Of a stretch of DNA of 64,000 nt, positions 52,400 to 61,062 are shown one piece after another. The first letter of the stretch is position 1. Every line of letters begins with the position of its first letter. Below the pieces are notes generated by a model. It was not told where the DNA came from. It did no database searches and worked only from the letters and a program-made list of their open reading frames with translations. This stretch comes from Silicimonas sp. (lineage in GTDB: Bacteria; Pseudomonadota; Alphaproteobacteria; Rhodobacterales; Rhodobacteraceae), in contig JABDJO010000065.1 of assembly GCA_013002465.1 (NCBI GenBank), forward strand, positions 1 through 64,000, in the 5' to 3' direction. A program made the translations under genes and the position numbers.

Positions 52400-52870
52400 A
52401 TGGTGCGTCCGAATGATCTGAGTGTCGGCGAGATGGCTGCGCGTTCCGGGGTGCCGGTATCGACGATCCACTATTACGAAGCCGAGGGATTGATCGAAGG
52501 TTGGCGCACGCCGGCCAATCACCGCCGGTACGATCGCCGCGAACTGCGGCGGGTGGCCATTGTTAGGGTGGCGCTTTCGGTCGGCGTGTCGCTTGCGGAA
52601 GCAAAGGAGGTGCTTGACCGGGTGCCGCGTACCAAAGCCGTGACCCAGAAAGACTGGGCTGCGGCAGCCGAACCCTGGGCTGCGCTTCTTGATGAACGGA
52701 TCGAAATGCTGCAGCGTTTGCGCGATCAGATGGGGTTTTGCATCGGTTGCGGTTGTCTGTCGCTGGAATCCTGTCCGCTTTACAATCAGAACGACACGCT
52801 GGCAAAGAACGGCCCCGGGCCGCGCCGTTGGTTGGGTGCCGCATCCGAACGGGTCGAGGTGACGACATGA
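52400..52870 (+). CDS. soxR: Redox-sensitive transcriptional activator SoxR
   Basis: A 156-residue MerR-family activator that senses superoxide and redox-cycling compounds through a [2Fe-2S] cluster. The N-terminal HTH is LSVGEMAARSGVPVSTIHYY, and the cluster ligands are Cys114, 117, 119 and 125 in CIGCGCLSLESC. The start MVRPNDLSVGEM is chosen over a longer frame from 52325. It overlaps the phosphatase gene by four bases and is divergent from a small ORF whose promoter contains a SoxR box. Confidence 0.95.
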   Translation: MVRPNDLSVGEMAARSGVPVSTIHYYEAEGLIEGWRTPANHRRYDRRELRRVAIVRVALSVGVSLAEAKEVLDRVPRTKAVTQKDWAAAAEPWAALLDERIEMLQRLRDQMGFCIGCGCLSLESCPLYNQNDTLAKNGPGPRRWLGAASERVEVTT

Positions 52871-53445
52871 GCCATCCCGATCTTTGGATACTGCGTCACG
52901 GCCAGACCCAGTGGAATTTGGCGGGGCGCATGCAGGGGTGGAAGGATTCGCCATTGACCGCCCTTGGACAATCGCAGGCACGCCAGCAGAACGCCTTGTT
53001 GCAGCAGGCGGATTTGCCTCGGGACGTGGGGTTTCATGTCTCTCCGCTTGGACGGTGCCGGGCGACCGCCGAACTCGCGCTGGCGGGGCTGTGTGATGCG
53101 CCCTTGGTGGACGATCGGCTGAAAGAAGTGTCGGTTGGCATGTTCGAAGGGCTGACCCTGCGCGATGTCGAGACCGATTGGCCGGGCATTACAGATACGG
53201 TGGACGGGATCAGCTTTCACTACCGTGCCCCCGGTGGTGAAAGGCTGGATGGCTTTCGCGCCCGCATTGATGCCTGGCTTCAGGACCTGAGCGGTCCGAC
53301 GGTGGTCGTGACCCACGGCATGGTCTCGCGCGAGATGCGGGGAATACTTCTTGGCTTGGATGCAGCAGGTGCAGCGGACCTGCCGGGCGGGCAGGGGAAC
53401 ATCTATAAGGTTTCGGGTGGTGAAATGACGGCAATTGAGGCTTGA
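52867..53445 (+). CDS. Histidine phosphatase family protein (phosphoglycerate mutase-like)
   Basis: A 192-residue enzyme with the catalytic LRHGQTQWN (His11), the SPLGRCRATAELAL segment, Glu in KEVSVGMFEGLT and the second His in VVTHGMVSREMRG. It dephosphorylates an unknown small molecule or protein. ATG 52867 overlaps the soxR stop, so the two are co-translated. Confidence 0.87.
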   Translation: MSHPDLWILRHGQTQWNLAGRMQGWKDSPLTALGQSQARQQNALLQQADLPRDVGFHVSPLGRCRATAELALAGLCDAPLVDDRLKEVSVGMFEGLTLRDVETDWPGITDTVDGISFHYRAPGGERLDGFRARIDAWLQDLSGPTVVVTHGMVSREMRGILLGLDAAGAADLPGGQGNIYKVSGGEMTAIEA

Positions 53446-53480
53446 ACTTGCGCCACGCTCGCCGTATTGGCGCAGACGGC

Positions 53481-53556
53481 GGGCGATTAGCTCAGTTGGT
53501 AGAGCGCCTCGTTTACACCGAGGATGTCGGGAGTTCGAGTCTCTCATCGCCCACCA
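53481..53556 (+). tRNA. tRNA-Val (TAC)
   Basis: 76 bases with encoded CCA. GGGCGAT pairs with ATCGCCC; the anticodon stem CCTCG/CGAGG holds loop TTTACAC, anticodon TAC; the T-arm has GAGTTCGAGTCTC. With the CAC isoacceptor it covers valine codons ending in A and G. Confidence 0.95.
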
Positions 53557-53557
53557 A

Positions 53558-53586
53558 CGTTCATTTTGCCAAAGGCAAAATGAACG
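53558..53586 (+). terminator. Perfect hairpin directly after tRNA-Val (TAC)
   Basis: CGTTCATTTTGCC and GGCAAAATGAACG are 13-bp arms around AAA. It starts one base after the tRNA. There is no U-tract, so it may be a processing or stabilising stem or part of the repeat described here at 53568. Confidence 0.55.
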
Positions 53587-53671
53587 CGCGACAGGCGATG
53601 CAAGCATCGCCGAGAGCGACCCGTTCCAAAAGACGCCAAAGGCAAAATGAACGCGCGACAGGCGATGCAAG
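53568..53671 (+). repeat. Two 37-bp direct repeats downstream of tRNA-Val
   Basis: The same 37 bases (beginning GCCAAAGGCAAAATGAACG and ending GGCGATGCAAG) occur at 53568-53604 and 53635-53671, 67 bases apart. Between them lies CATCGCCGAGAGCGACCCGTTCC. There is no ORF evidence. It looks like a duplicated intergenic element beside the tRNA. Confidence 0.8.
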
Positions 53672-53699
53672 GCACCGCCACTCACAGGCCCTTGCGCTT

Positions 53700-55913
53700 C
53701 TAGCGAAAGACTCCGGGTTTCAATATCGACAGCGGATTCGCCTTGTCGTCGGTCCAGATCGTGCCGCCGTCCGCGCTTTGTTCAATCCACAATCCACTTG
53801 CCAGAAGCGGCTGCACATGGGCCGGATCGCGCGCCAACATGACCACGTCGCTGTTGCGATATCCGGGGTCATCCGACGCGCGGTGTTGCTGAAATTGTCG
53901 CCAGATTGACACGCCCAGAGCCTCGGCCGAGCGGGCGAGCGGCAGGCCGATGTCGTAGTACCTGTTCGATATGTGGAAAACCAGAACACCGCCGTCGTTC
54001 AGCCGGTTCAGGTATAGCTCCATCGCTTCGCGCGTGGTCAGATGGACCGGCACGGCATCCGAGGAATAGGCGTCGATCACAAGGATATCGAACCGGATAT
54101 TCGGTTGATCTTCCAGAACGACACGGGCATCGCCAAGATGAGTTGGGGCGTCAGGAGCGCAGGACGACAGAAAGGTGAATTGATCCGGGTCACGGGCGAC
54201 CTGATCGACCATCGCGTCGATCTCGTAAAAGTGCCAGTATTGGCCATCACGCGCATAACAGGCGAGGGATCCGACCCCAAGGCCGACGATGCCCACCCAA
54301 TTGGCACGGTCCCCAAGTTCCGACGACATGATCTGCCCCATGGGCCCGGCGGGGTGGTAATAGGACGTCGGCTGTGGGCGCCGTTTGTCGTAATCGGCAA
54401 GGCTTTGGGCACCATGCACCGTGGTTCCGTTGGTGTAGATGCGCGCTCCATCGCGGTCCAGCACCTGATGCAGGCCAAAGAAACTCCGGTCAGTGAACCG
54501 CCGGTCGTCTGCGCCCGCAAGCCAGACCGGAAGAACGGCAACAAGACAGGCCGCCACGGCGAAGGACGGAAACGGGGTGCGGGCGAAGACCAGCAACAGA
54601 CCGATGCCGCCAGCCATCAGAACCGGCAGCATGACGGGCGCGAGTAAAAGGGCCTTGGCAACGCCCGCCAGGGTCAGACCCAGGGCCAGGCCAAGGGCCA
54701 AGCCACGAACCAACGTGCGCGGTGTCAGGCGCAACACGTGCTGGAAGGCAATGATCAGCGCAATCAGAAGTGTGGTGATGCCCTCGTAGTGGTCTGAAAA
54801 GACGACGGGCGCGACGATTGAGTTGAAAAGCCCGCCCAATGCGCCGCCGATCGACATGGTGACGTAAAAGACCGTCAGATCGCCGGCGCCGGGCCGAGCC
54901 TCGTAAAGGGTTCGGTGCGCCCAAACGGCCACGAGGAAAAAGCAGGTGATCAGCACCAGCGTGTTCATCGGCCCCAGATGCGCGCCCGCAACACCGACAA
55001 AAAGGCATAGCCCGAGTACGATTGCCAGTTGCGCCGCCTGGGTCAGCCACATGCCCTTTAGGGGCGTGCGACCGGAAAAGGTCACAACAAAGCTAAGCAG
55101 ATATAACGCCAGCGGGATCACCCAGATCAGGGGCACGGCACCGATGTCGGTGCTGATCTTCGACGTTACGGCCAGCATCAGCGACGAGGGCACGAAGGCC
55201 AGCACAAGCCAGATCAACATGCGGCTTGGGGGGATGGTCGAGGTTTCGGATAGCGTGATCGTGGCCGGTGCCACCTGCCGTCGCCCGAAGATCAGGCCAC
55301 CGCAGGTCGCAAGCCCGAGGCCAAGCGCGACAAACCCAAACGAGAACGCCGTGGCGATCTGTCCCGCCCCAAAGAACGGTTCGGCCAGCAAGGGAAAGGC
55401 CAGAAGCGCAATCAATGATCCAAGGTTGGAAGCACCATAGAGAAAATAGGGATCGTCAGCGGACGGGCCGTCTGATCGGGCATACCAGGACTGAATCAAT
55501 GGAGCGTTGGACGACAACAACGCAAATGGCGCACCGACCCCAAGGGCAAAAAGCCCCAGTGTCTGAAAAGCGACCGATCCGCTGGCATCCAGCCGCCACG
55601 CTTCGGGCAGCGCCGGGGGCAGGAAAAACAGGGCCAGGGCCCAAAGCACCATATGGGTCGCGATCTGGGCCGGAACAGGCAGATAACGCGTCGACAGATG
55701 TGCATAGACATAGCCCGCAATCAGTACGCTTTGGAAAAACAGCATGGCCGTCGTCCAGACAGCCGGAGCGCCGCCAATCACGGGAAGCACGATCTTTGCA
55801 AAAAGCGGCTGGACAAAGAACAACAGCGACGCGCTGAGAAAGATCGTCGCCGTGAAAAGGACCGGCGCAAGGGAAGCCTGCGAACTGGTGGTGTCGCGCG
55901 GAATGAAAGTCAT
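53700..55913 (-). CDS. Fused membrane (MFS-like) / spermidine synthase-like protein
   Basis: A 737-residue protein. From MTFIPRDTTSSQASLAPVLF the first ~480 residues contain about a dozen hydrophobic helices. The C-terminal ~250 residues form a methyltransferase-fold, spermidine-synthase-like domain (WVGIVGLGVGSLACYARDGQ, FYEIDAMVDQVARDPDQF, FDILVIDAYSSDAVPVHLTT). This is the widespread 'fused MFS/spermidine synthase' family; polyamine synthesis has not been shown for it. Upstream frame to 56063 is not included. Confidence 0.85.
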   Translation of the reverse strand: MTFIPRDTTSSQASLAPVLFTATIFLSASLLFFVQPLFAKIVLPVIGGAPAVWTTAMLFFQSVLIAGYVYAHLSTRYLPVPAQIATHMVLWALALFFLPPALPEAWRLDASGSVAFQTLGLFALGVGAPFALLSSNAPLIQSWYARSDGPSADDPYFLYGASNLGSLIALLAFPLLAEPFFGAGQIATAFSFGFVALGLGLATCGGLIFGRRQVAPATITLSETSTIPPSRMLIWLVLAFVPSSLMLAVTSKISTDIGAVPLIWVIPLALYLLSFVVTFSGRTPLKGMWLTQAAQLAIVLGLCLFVGVAGAHLGPMNTLVLITCFFLVAVWAHRTLYEARPGAGDLTVFYVTMSIGGALGGLFNSIVAPVVFSDHYEGITTLLIALIIAFQHVLRLTPRTLVRGLALGLALGLTLAGVAKALLLAPVMLPVLMAGGIGLLLVFARTPFPSFAVAACLVAVLPVWLAGADDRRFTDRSFFGLHQVLDRDGARIYTNGTTVHGAQSLADYDKRRPQPTSYYHPAGPMGQIMSSELGDRANWVGIVGLGVGSLACYARDGQYWHFYEIDAMVDQVARDPDQFTFLSSCAPDAPTHLGDARVVLEDQPNIRFDILVIDAYSSDAVPVHLTTREAMELYLNRLNDGGVLVFHISNRYYDIGLPLARSAEALGVSIWRQFQQHRASDDPGYRNSDVVMLARDPAHVQPLLASGLWIEQSADGGTIWTDDKANPLSILKPGVFR

Positions 55914-56056
55914 GGATATCCCGTGTTTTTCCTGTCTTCGAGAAGCACGGAAATATGTTTCCAGTGTGGCAACAGCAGGGGAAAATTCAGAGGCTCTGTC
56001 GCCAATTGGGCCGTTTGCGCTCGACAGATCGCGGCTTTGGGTGTCCTGTCGCCTGC

Positions 56057-56569
56057 ATGACAACGATCTGCCCTGCCAGCCCCGAGGATTTGCCCGGGAT
56101 CATTGCCGTCCAGCTTGAAAGCTGGCGGCGCACCTATGGTGAAGTCCTGCCGACGGAGTACCTTGGGGGCCCGCTTTCGCGGGATTTGGCGGCAACTTGG
56201 ACGCCTGACCGGTTGTCGACCGCATTGGTCTTGATCGCAAGGCACGAAGGACGTGTCCTCGGCGTGGCCGCGACTTTTCCCGACGCTGAGGGCGGTCCTT
56301 ATTTGGATAACCTGCACGTGGCGCTTGCGGCCGAAGGTACAGGTGTCGGGCAGGCGCTGATGCGCGCTACCGCAAAAGACTTGATCAAGCGTGGCAAGGG
56401 ATCACTGCACTTGACGGTCGTCGAGACAAACCGTCGGGCGGTCAGGTTTTACGAAAGGCTGGGCGGCACATTTGGCGCTCCGATCGAAGACGCGATGTTT
56501 GGCCACAAGGTCCAGGCTCTGCCGGTTCATTGGTCCGATCTGCCTGCCCTTGCGGGCATCGGCAGCTAA
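56057..56569 (+). CDS. GNAT-family N-acetyltransferase
   Basis: A 170-residue GNAT acyltransferase from MTTICPASPEDLPGIIAVQL. The acetyl-CoA site is in LHVALAAEGTGVGQALMRAT, followed by LHLTVVETNRRAVRFYERLG, the usual strand-helix end of the fold. The substrate is unknown. It is divergent from the fused membrane protein and converges with the methyltransferase, with a terminator between. Confidence 0.85.
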   Translation: MTTICPASPEDLPGIIAVQLESWRRTYGEVLPTEYLGGPLSRDLAATWTPDRLSTALVLIARHEGRVLGVAATFPDAEGGPYLDNLHVALAAEGTGVGQALMRATAKDLIKRGKGSLHLTVVETNRRAVRFYERLGGTFGAPIEDAMFGHKVQALPVHWSDLPALAGIGS

Positions 56570-56574
56570 AAGGG

Positions 56575-56600
56575 AACCGAGGGGCGTTGCCCCCTCGGTT
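56575..56600. terminator. Bidirectional terminator-like hairpin
   Basis: AACCGAGGGG (56575-56584) and CCCCTCGGTT (56591-56600) form a perfect 10-bp stem between convergent genes. The first A of a short AAAA run precedes the stem, giving U's on the minus strand. Confidence 0.65.
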
Positions 56601-56620
56601 CTGAATCAGGTCGTTCTGGA

Positions 56621-57229
56621 TCAGATCTTCTCGGCCACCACGAAACGATTTGGCGTGGTCGGCGGATAAAGCCCTGTTTCGACGATGCGAAACCCGGCAT
56701 TCTCGATCAAGCGGTCAACCTGAGCGACCTTGAGGAACCGAACGAACGGTGCCTTGCCGATCAGACGCATGGCCGCGACCATGGGGCGATAGTACCATTT
56801 CTCTCCGATCGCGGGGGTCTTGGAGATGAATAGCCCGCCCTTGGGAAGCATGGCGTGGATGTCTTGCAGGCTTGCTTCTGCATCTGGCACGAGGTGCAGA
56901 AGATTGAACGCCAGAATGGCCTGCACTTTCAGGTCTTCGTGACCGGTCAGGGCGGCATCGGCCACGCGGAAGTCGACCATTTCGGCACCGGGGTTGGCCC
57001 GGGCAATGTCGATCATCCCTTGCGACACGTCGCTTGCGGCATAGGCGCTGACGCCATCGCGAAGCTTCAGCGCCGTCGATCCGGTGCCGCATCCCAGTTC
57101 AAGTACGTGATCGGTGGATTTCAGATAGCTTCTTACCCGGGTCAGGGTTTCTTCATAGGCGCCAGGGTCGGCAATGGGGCTTTTGGCGTATTTCGGCGCG
57201 ATGCGATCCCAGAAAGCGGTGTTGGTCAT
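56621..57229 (-). CDS. Class I SAM-dependent methyltransferase
   Basis: A 202-residue methyltransferase starting at MTNTAFWDRIAPKYAKSPIA after AAGGAGACAACCC. The SAM-binding motif I is VLELGCGTGSTALKL, with motif IV-like AILAFNLLHLVPD and KGGLFISKTPAIG. The substrate is unknown. It is divergent from the LysR gene with an 87-base gap, the usual layout of a LysR regulator and its target. Confidence 0.87.
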   Translation of the reverse strand: MTNTAFWDRIAPKYAKSPIADPGAYEETLTRVRSYLKSTDHVLELGCGTGSTALKLRDGVSAYAASDVSQGMIDIARANPGAEMVDFRVADAALTGHEDLKVQAILAFNLLHLVPDAEASLQDIHAMLPKGGLFISKTPAIGEKWYYRPMVAAMRLIGKAPFVRFLKVAQVDRLIENAGFRIVETGLYPPTTPNRFVVAEKI

Positions 57230-57316
57230 GGGTTGTCTCCTTGTCATGCGCTTCAATCGCACATACGATTATGAACAGGAATTGGGAATTTTCGCAGAAT
57301 TAGCATACGGATTTGC

Positions 57317-58240
57317 ATGAATTGGGCCGCGATAAATTTTGACTGGAATCAGGTTCGGGCCTTTCTGGCAACGATGGAGGAAGGATCGCTGTCCGCTGCC
57401 GCTCGGGCATTGGGGCTGACCCAGCCGACGCTTGGCCGCCAGGTCGCCGCTTTGGAAGAGCACTTGGGCGTAACGTTGTTCGAGCGATCCGGGCGGCACC
57501 TGATGCCGACCCCGGCGGCCTTTGAGATCGCCGAGCACGTCAAAGCCATGGGAGAAGCCGCGGCGCGGTTTTCCCTGGCGGCCTCGGGTCAATCGCAATC
57601 CATCGAAGGTGTCGTCAAGATTTCGGCGACGGAAATGTATTCGGCCATGGTGCTGCCGGGATTGATCCAGACCCTGATAAAATCGCACCCGGGGATTGTG
57701 ATCGAGATCATCGCAACCAATTCGTTAAGCAACTTGCGTCAGCGCGAAGCGGACATCGCGATCCGGAACACCGAGCCGACCGATCCCGACATGATCGCCC
57801 GCCGGATGACCGACGAACGGGGCGGCATGTTCGCCACCGCCGATCTGGTCAGGCGACATGGCCCCTTTGAAACACTGGCCGACCTGAAGGATGCGCCCTT
57901 CATCGGTTTTGGCAGCACCTCGACGATACTCAAAGCACTGACAGATAAGGGTGTTCCCGCGACACAAGCGAATTTCGTCGCCATGAGCGACAACCATCTG
58001 GTGCATTGGGAACTTGCCAAGCGGGGCATCGGTATCGGGCTGAACGGTTGGGACGTTGGATGTCTCTATCCCGGGATGCAACGGATACTTGAAGATGACC
58101 TGATGTTCGAATTTCCGGTCTGGCTGGTGGCACCGCGCGAGTTGAAGACCAACGCCCGGGTTCGTGTCGTCTTTGATGCGCTTGCCGATCACTTGACTGG
58201 GTTCAAAGCCGAACATCAAAGCGTGAAGAAATCTGCTTGA
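57317..58240 (+). CDS. LysR-family transcriptional regulator
   Basis: A 307-residue LysR regulator. The N-terminal winged helix is VRAFLATMEEGSLSAAARAL then GLTQPTLGRQVAALEEHLGV; the rest is a periplasmic-binding-protein-like effector domain. It faces away from the methyltransferase, its probable target. A tRNA-Asp follows 37 bases after its end. Confidence 0.9.
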   Translation: MNWAAINFDWNQVRAFLATMEEGSLSAAARALGLTQPTLGRQVAALEEHLGVTLFERSGRHLMPTPAAFEIAEHVKAMGEAAARFSLAASGQSQSIEGVVKISATEMYSAMVLPGLIQTLIKSHPGIVIEIIATNSLSNLRQREADIAIRNTEPTDPDMIARRMTDERGGMFATADLVRRHGPFETLADLKDAPFIGFGSTSTILKALTDKGVPATQANFVAMSDNHLVHWELAKRGIGIGLNGWDVGCLYPGMQRILEDDLMFEFPVWLVAPRELKTNARVRVVFDALADHLTGFKAEHQSVKKSA

Positions 58241-58277
58241 CGGCCTGCACCCCCTTCCTTATGTGACCTCTCACCGC

Positions 58278-58354
58278 GCGGTTGTAGCTCAGTTGGTTAG
58301 AGTACCGGCCTGTCACGCCGGGGGTCGCGGGTTCGAGCCCCGTCAACCGCGCCA
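58278..58354 (+). tRNA. tRNA-Asp (GTC)
   Basis: 77 bases with encoded CCA. GCGGTTG pairs with CAACCGC; the anticodon stem CCGGC/GCCGG holds loop CTGTCAC, anticodon GTC; the T-arm has GGGTTCGAGCCCC. Confidence 0.96.
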
Positions 58355-58404
58355 CTTCCCCCTTTTTTTGCCATCCGCCGCATCGGGGGATTTCGGCAGT
58401 TTTC

Positions 58405-59535
58405 CTAGTCGAAGACGGTTCTGATGACGTCTTCGGCCACCGCAAATCCATGTGTCATACCCTGTCCATTGGTCATTGTGACGAGGGTGACATTCGGGTC
58501 GGGTCTGACGATCAGGGCATCTTCGCCAGAAAGGTGCGCGTAATGCCCGATCCAACGCTCGGCAATTTCGGGCTCGGGCAGGTCGACCAGTGCCAGGGCC
58601 TCTTCAAGGATCAGGCGGTCGATCTCATCGGAGCTTTCGGCGCTCCAGTTGCCATCATAGGCATGGGAATCGCCGATTGTGACGCTGCCGTCGGCCTCTT
58701 GGGCAAGGATCACGTGGATACCATGGGCCATGTGGTCCGGGCGGTTCTTTTCCTGATGCGCCTTTAGCTGCGGCAGGCTGGGACAGGCGGCAAACGCCTC
58801 ATAGCGGGTCAGGCTGAGCCCACCCAGAAGAAACGGCGGTAACCGCCAGCCTTTCGGCTGTGGCCTGGTGCGCATCATCTGGAGCCGACACCGACCGACC
58901 TGCGCGTGCCGAAAGGCATCGGGAAACAACGTGCCGAACTCATCTCCGCCGCAAACCACGGTATGGCCGGCCTTGAACGTCCCGCCTGAGGTTTCAACGA
59001 TGCCCTCAGCGATCCCCAAAACCTCGGTCTGTGTGAAGAAGGCCACCGAATGCGCGCTTTGAAGCCAACCCGCGATCTGACCCATGGCAAGGCGCTGATC
59101 CACTTTCCAGGCATCAGGGCTCCAAAGGCCGCCAAGGGCGCGCTTTGGGTTCAGGACAGCCGCATGATCGGGCAGGGCGTCCGGCGGCACGAGTTCAAAC
59201 CGCGCATCCTGCGTTGAACTGGCGTTCTGGCATTCGGACATAACGCTTAGTTCTTCGGGCGTTCTGGCCAGAAAGAGACACCCGGCCTGATGCAACGCAA
59301 CATTGGCATTTCGCGCCAGGTCCTGCCAGCAGGCAAGCGACCGTTCCGCCGATCGCAGTTGCCTGCCTGGCGATTGGGCGACAAGCGCAAGCATCCCGAA
59401 GTTGCGCCGCGAGGCCCCGTCAGCGAACGCGTCGCGTTCAAAGACAGCGACCCGCAATCCTGCGTTTGCCGCGTGATAGGCATGGGCCAGCCCCATGATC
59501 CCCGCGCCGACGATCGCCAGATCAAATTGCCTCAT
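58405..59535 (-). CDS. FAD-dependent oxidoreductase (DAO family, TIGR03364-like)
   Basis: A 376-residue flavoenzyme: MRQFDLAIVGAGIMGLAHAY gives the FAD dinucleotide motif and VAVFERDAFADGASRRNFGM the following segment. The C-terminal ERWIGHYAHL and NVTLVTMTNGQGMTHGFAVA fit the D-amino-acid-oxidase superfamily, most like the group once proposed to act on phosphonate-derived amines. The substrate is unproven. Confidence 0.8.
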   Translation of the reverse strand: MRQFDLAIVGAGIMGLAHAYHAANAGLRVAVFERDAFADGASRRNFGMLALVAQSPGRQLRSAERSLACWQDLARNANVALHQAGCLFLARTPEELSVMSECQNASSTQDARFELVPPDALPDHAAVLNPKRALGGLWSPDAWKVDQRLAMGQIAGWLQSAHSVAFFTQTEVLGIAEGIVETSGGTFKAGHTVVCGGDEFGTLFPDAFRHAQVGRCRLQMMRTRPQPKGWRLPPFLLGGLSLTRYEAFAACPSLPQLKAHQEKNRPDHMAHGIHVILAQEADGSVTIGDSHAYDGNWSAESSDEIDRLILEEALALVDLPEPEIAERWIGHYAHLSGEDALIVRPDPNVTLVTMTNGQGMTHGFAVAEDVIRTVFD

Positions 59536-59578
59536 CATGTGCCTTGTGCCATCCTTTGACCTCGCGAAGATGTCGATC

Positions 59579-60955
59579 CTAGCGCGTCAATGCGTCCAGT
59601 ACCCGCGCCCAACTTCGCGCGCCCTTGTGGAACGAACGCACGTCGTACTTCTCGTTCGGGCTGTGGATTTGGTCATCGTCCAGACCAAACCCGATCAGCA
59701 TCGACGGCAACCCCAGGATTTCCTTGAAATACCCTGCGATCGGGATCGACCCGCCGCCCCCGATGAATGCGGCCTCGCGGGGCCATTCGTCCGACAAGGC
59801 AAGGCGCGCGGCCTCGAATTTCGGATCGTCGGTCGACATCACGCTCGCAGGCGAGCAACCGTGGTCTTTGAATGTGACCGAGCAATCGGGGGGCAGCATG
59901 TCACGGACCATGGCGCGGAAACTGTCGCGGATCGCCTGTGGATCCTGCGTGCCCACAAGACGAAAACTGATCTTGGCCGACGCTTTGGCGGGCAGTACGG
60001 TCTTGAAGCCATCGCCTGTATATCCGCCGTCGATGCCGTTTACCTCACACGTCGGGCGCGACCAGAGCATTTCAAGCGCCGTTCGGTCTGCTTCGCCCGC
60101 AGGGCGCGACAGACCGACGTCGCCAAGAAACGCGTCGGGATTAAACCCCAATCTGTCCCATTGGGCACGAACTGCTTCGGGCAATTCGTCAACGCCATCG
60201 TAGAACCCAGGAACAGTGATCCGTCCCGTGTCGTCGTGCAGGGCTGCGATGATCCTGGTCAAGACGCGGATCGGGTTGATGGCCGGTCCGCCGAACAGCC
60301 CAGAATGCAGATCCTTGTTGGGACCGGTGATGGTGATCTCTTCCCCCAAAAGCCCGCGCAACATGGTTGTGATCGCCGGGGTGTCGCGGTCGAACAGGCC
60401 AGTGTCACAGATAAGGGCCATATCGGGCTGGCTGAGTTCATCCGTGTGCTCTTTCAGGAAGGGTACCAGCGACGGAGACCCTGATTCCTCTTCGCCCTCG
60501 AAAATGAAGGTGATCCGGCAAGGCCACGACCCATGAACCGCCTTCCAGGCGCGGCAGGCTTCGATAAAGGTCATTAACTGGCCCTTGTCGTCGCAAGCGC
60601 CACGGGCGCGGATGACCTTGCCCAGGGCGGTTTCCTCGATCGCGGGATCAAAAGGATCACGATCCCAAAGGTCAAGCGGATCAACGGGTTGAACGTCATA
60701 ATGGCCATAGAACATCAGATGCGGCGCACCGTCGCCCACATGGCCAATGACCATTGGATGTCCCGGCGTCGGACGTACTTCGGCCTCGACCCCGAGACTT
60801 GTCAGATCGGCAACCAACCAGTCGGCTGCTCTCTGACAGTCGGCCTTGAAGGCCGGATCCGTCGAGATCGACGGGATGCGAAGGAAGTCGGACAAGCGCT
60901 CAAGCGAAGGGTCAAGGTCGCTGTCGATTTTGTTTAAGACGGCGTCAAGTGTCAT
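59579..60955 (-). CDS. M20-family dipeptidase
   Basis: A 458-residue metallopeptidase from MTLDAVLNKIDSDLDPSLER. It has LMFYGHYDVQPVDPLDLWDR (zinc His), RGACDDKGQLMTFIEACRAW (bridging Asp), FIFEGEEESGSPSL (catalytic Glu) and DLHSGLFGGPAINP. This is the cytosolic dipeptidase/carnosinase-like group. A frame to 61012 adds 19 residues not expected. Intact. Confidence 0.88.
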   Translation of the reverse strand: MTLDAVLNKIDSDLDPSLERLSDFLRIPSISTDPAFKADCQRAADWLVADLTSLGVEAEVRPTPGHPMVIGHVGDGAPHLMFYGHYDVQPVDPLDLWDRDPFDPAIEETALGKVIRARGACDDKGQLMTFIEACRAWKAVHGSWPCRITFIFEGEEESGSPSLVPFLKEHTDELSQPDMALICDTGLFDRDTPAITTMLRGLLGEEITITGPNKDLHSGLFGGPAINPIRVLTRIIAALHDDTGRITVPGFYDGVDELPEAVRAQWDRLGFNPDAFLGDVGLSRPAGEADRTALEMLWSRPTCEVNGIDGGYTGDGFKTVLPAKASAKISFRLVGTQDPQAIRDSFRAMVRDMLPPDCSVTFKDHGCSPASVMSTDDPKFEAARLALSDEWPREAAFIGGGGSIPIAGYFKEILGLPSMLIGFGLDDDQIHSPNEKYDVRSFHKGARSWARVLDALTR

Positions 60956-61062
60956 GGGGGCTCCTGTTCGTTTGTCGCAGACGTTACCCGACCTGTCGCC
61001 AGGGTCCAGCACTGGCCCTTATGCTCGGGGAAGGGTATTGAGGAAAAAACGGAGGACCGAGC

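Noticed and set aside
53568-53671. CRISPR array
   Set aside because: Only two repeats with unequal flanking sequence and no cas genes; a simple duplicated element.
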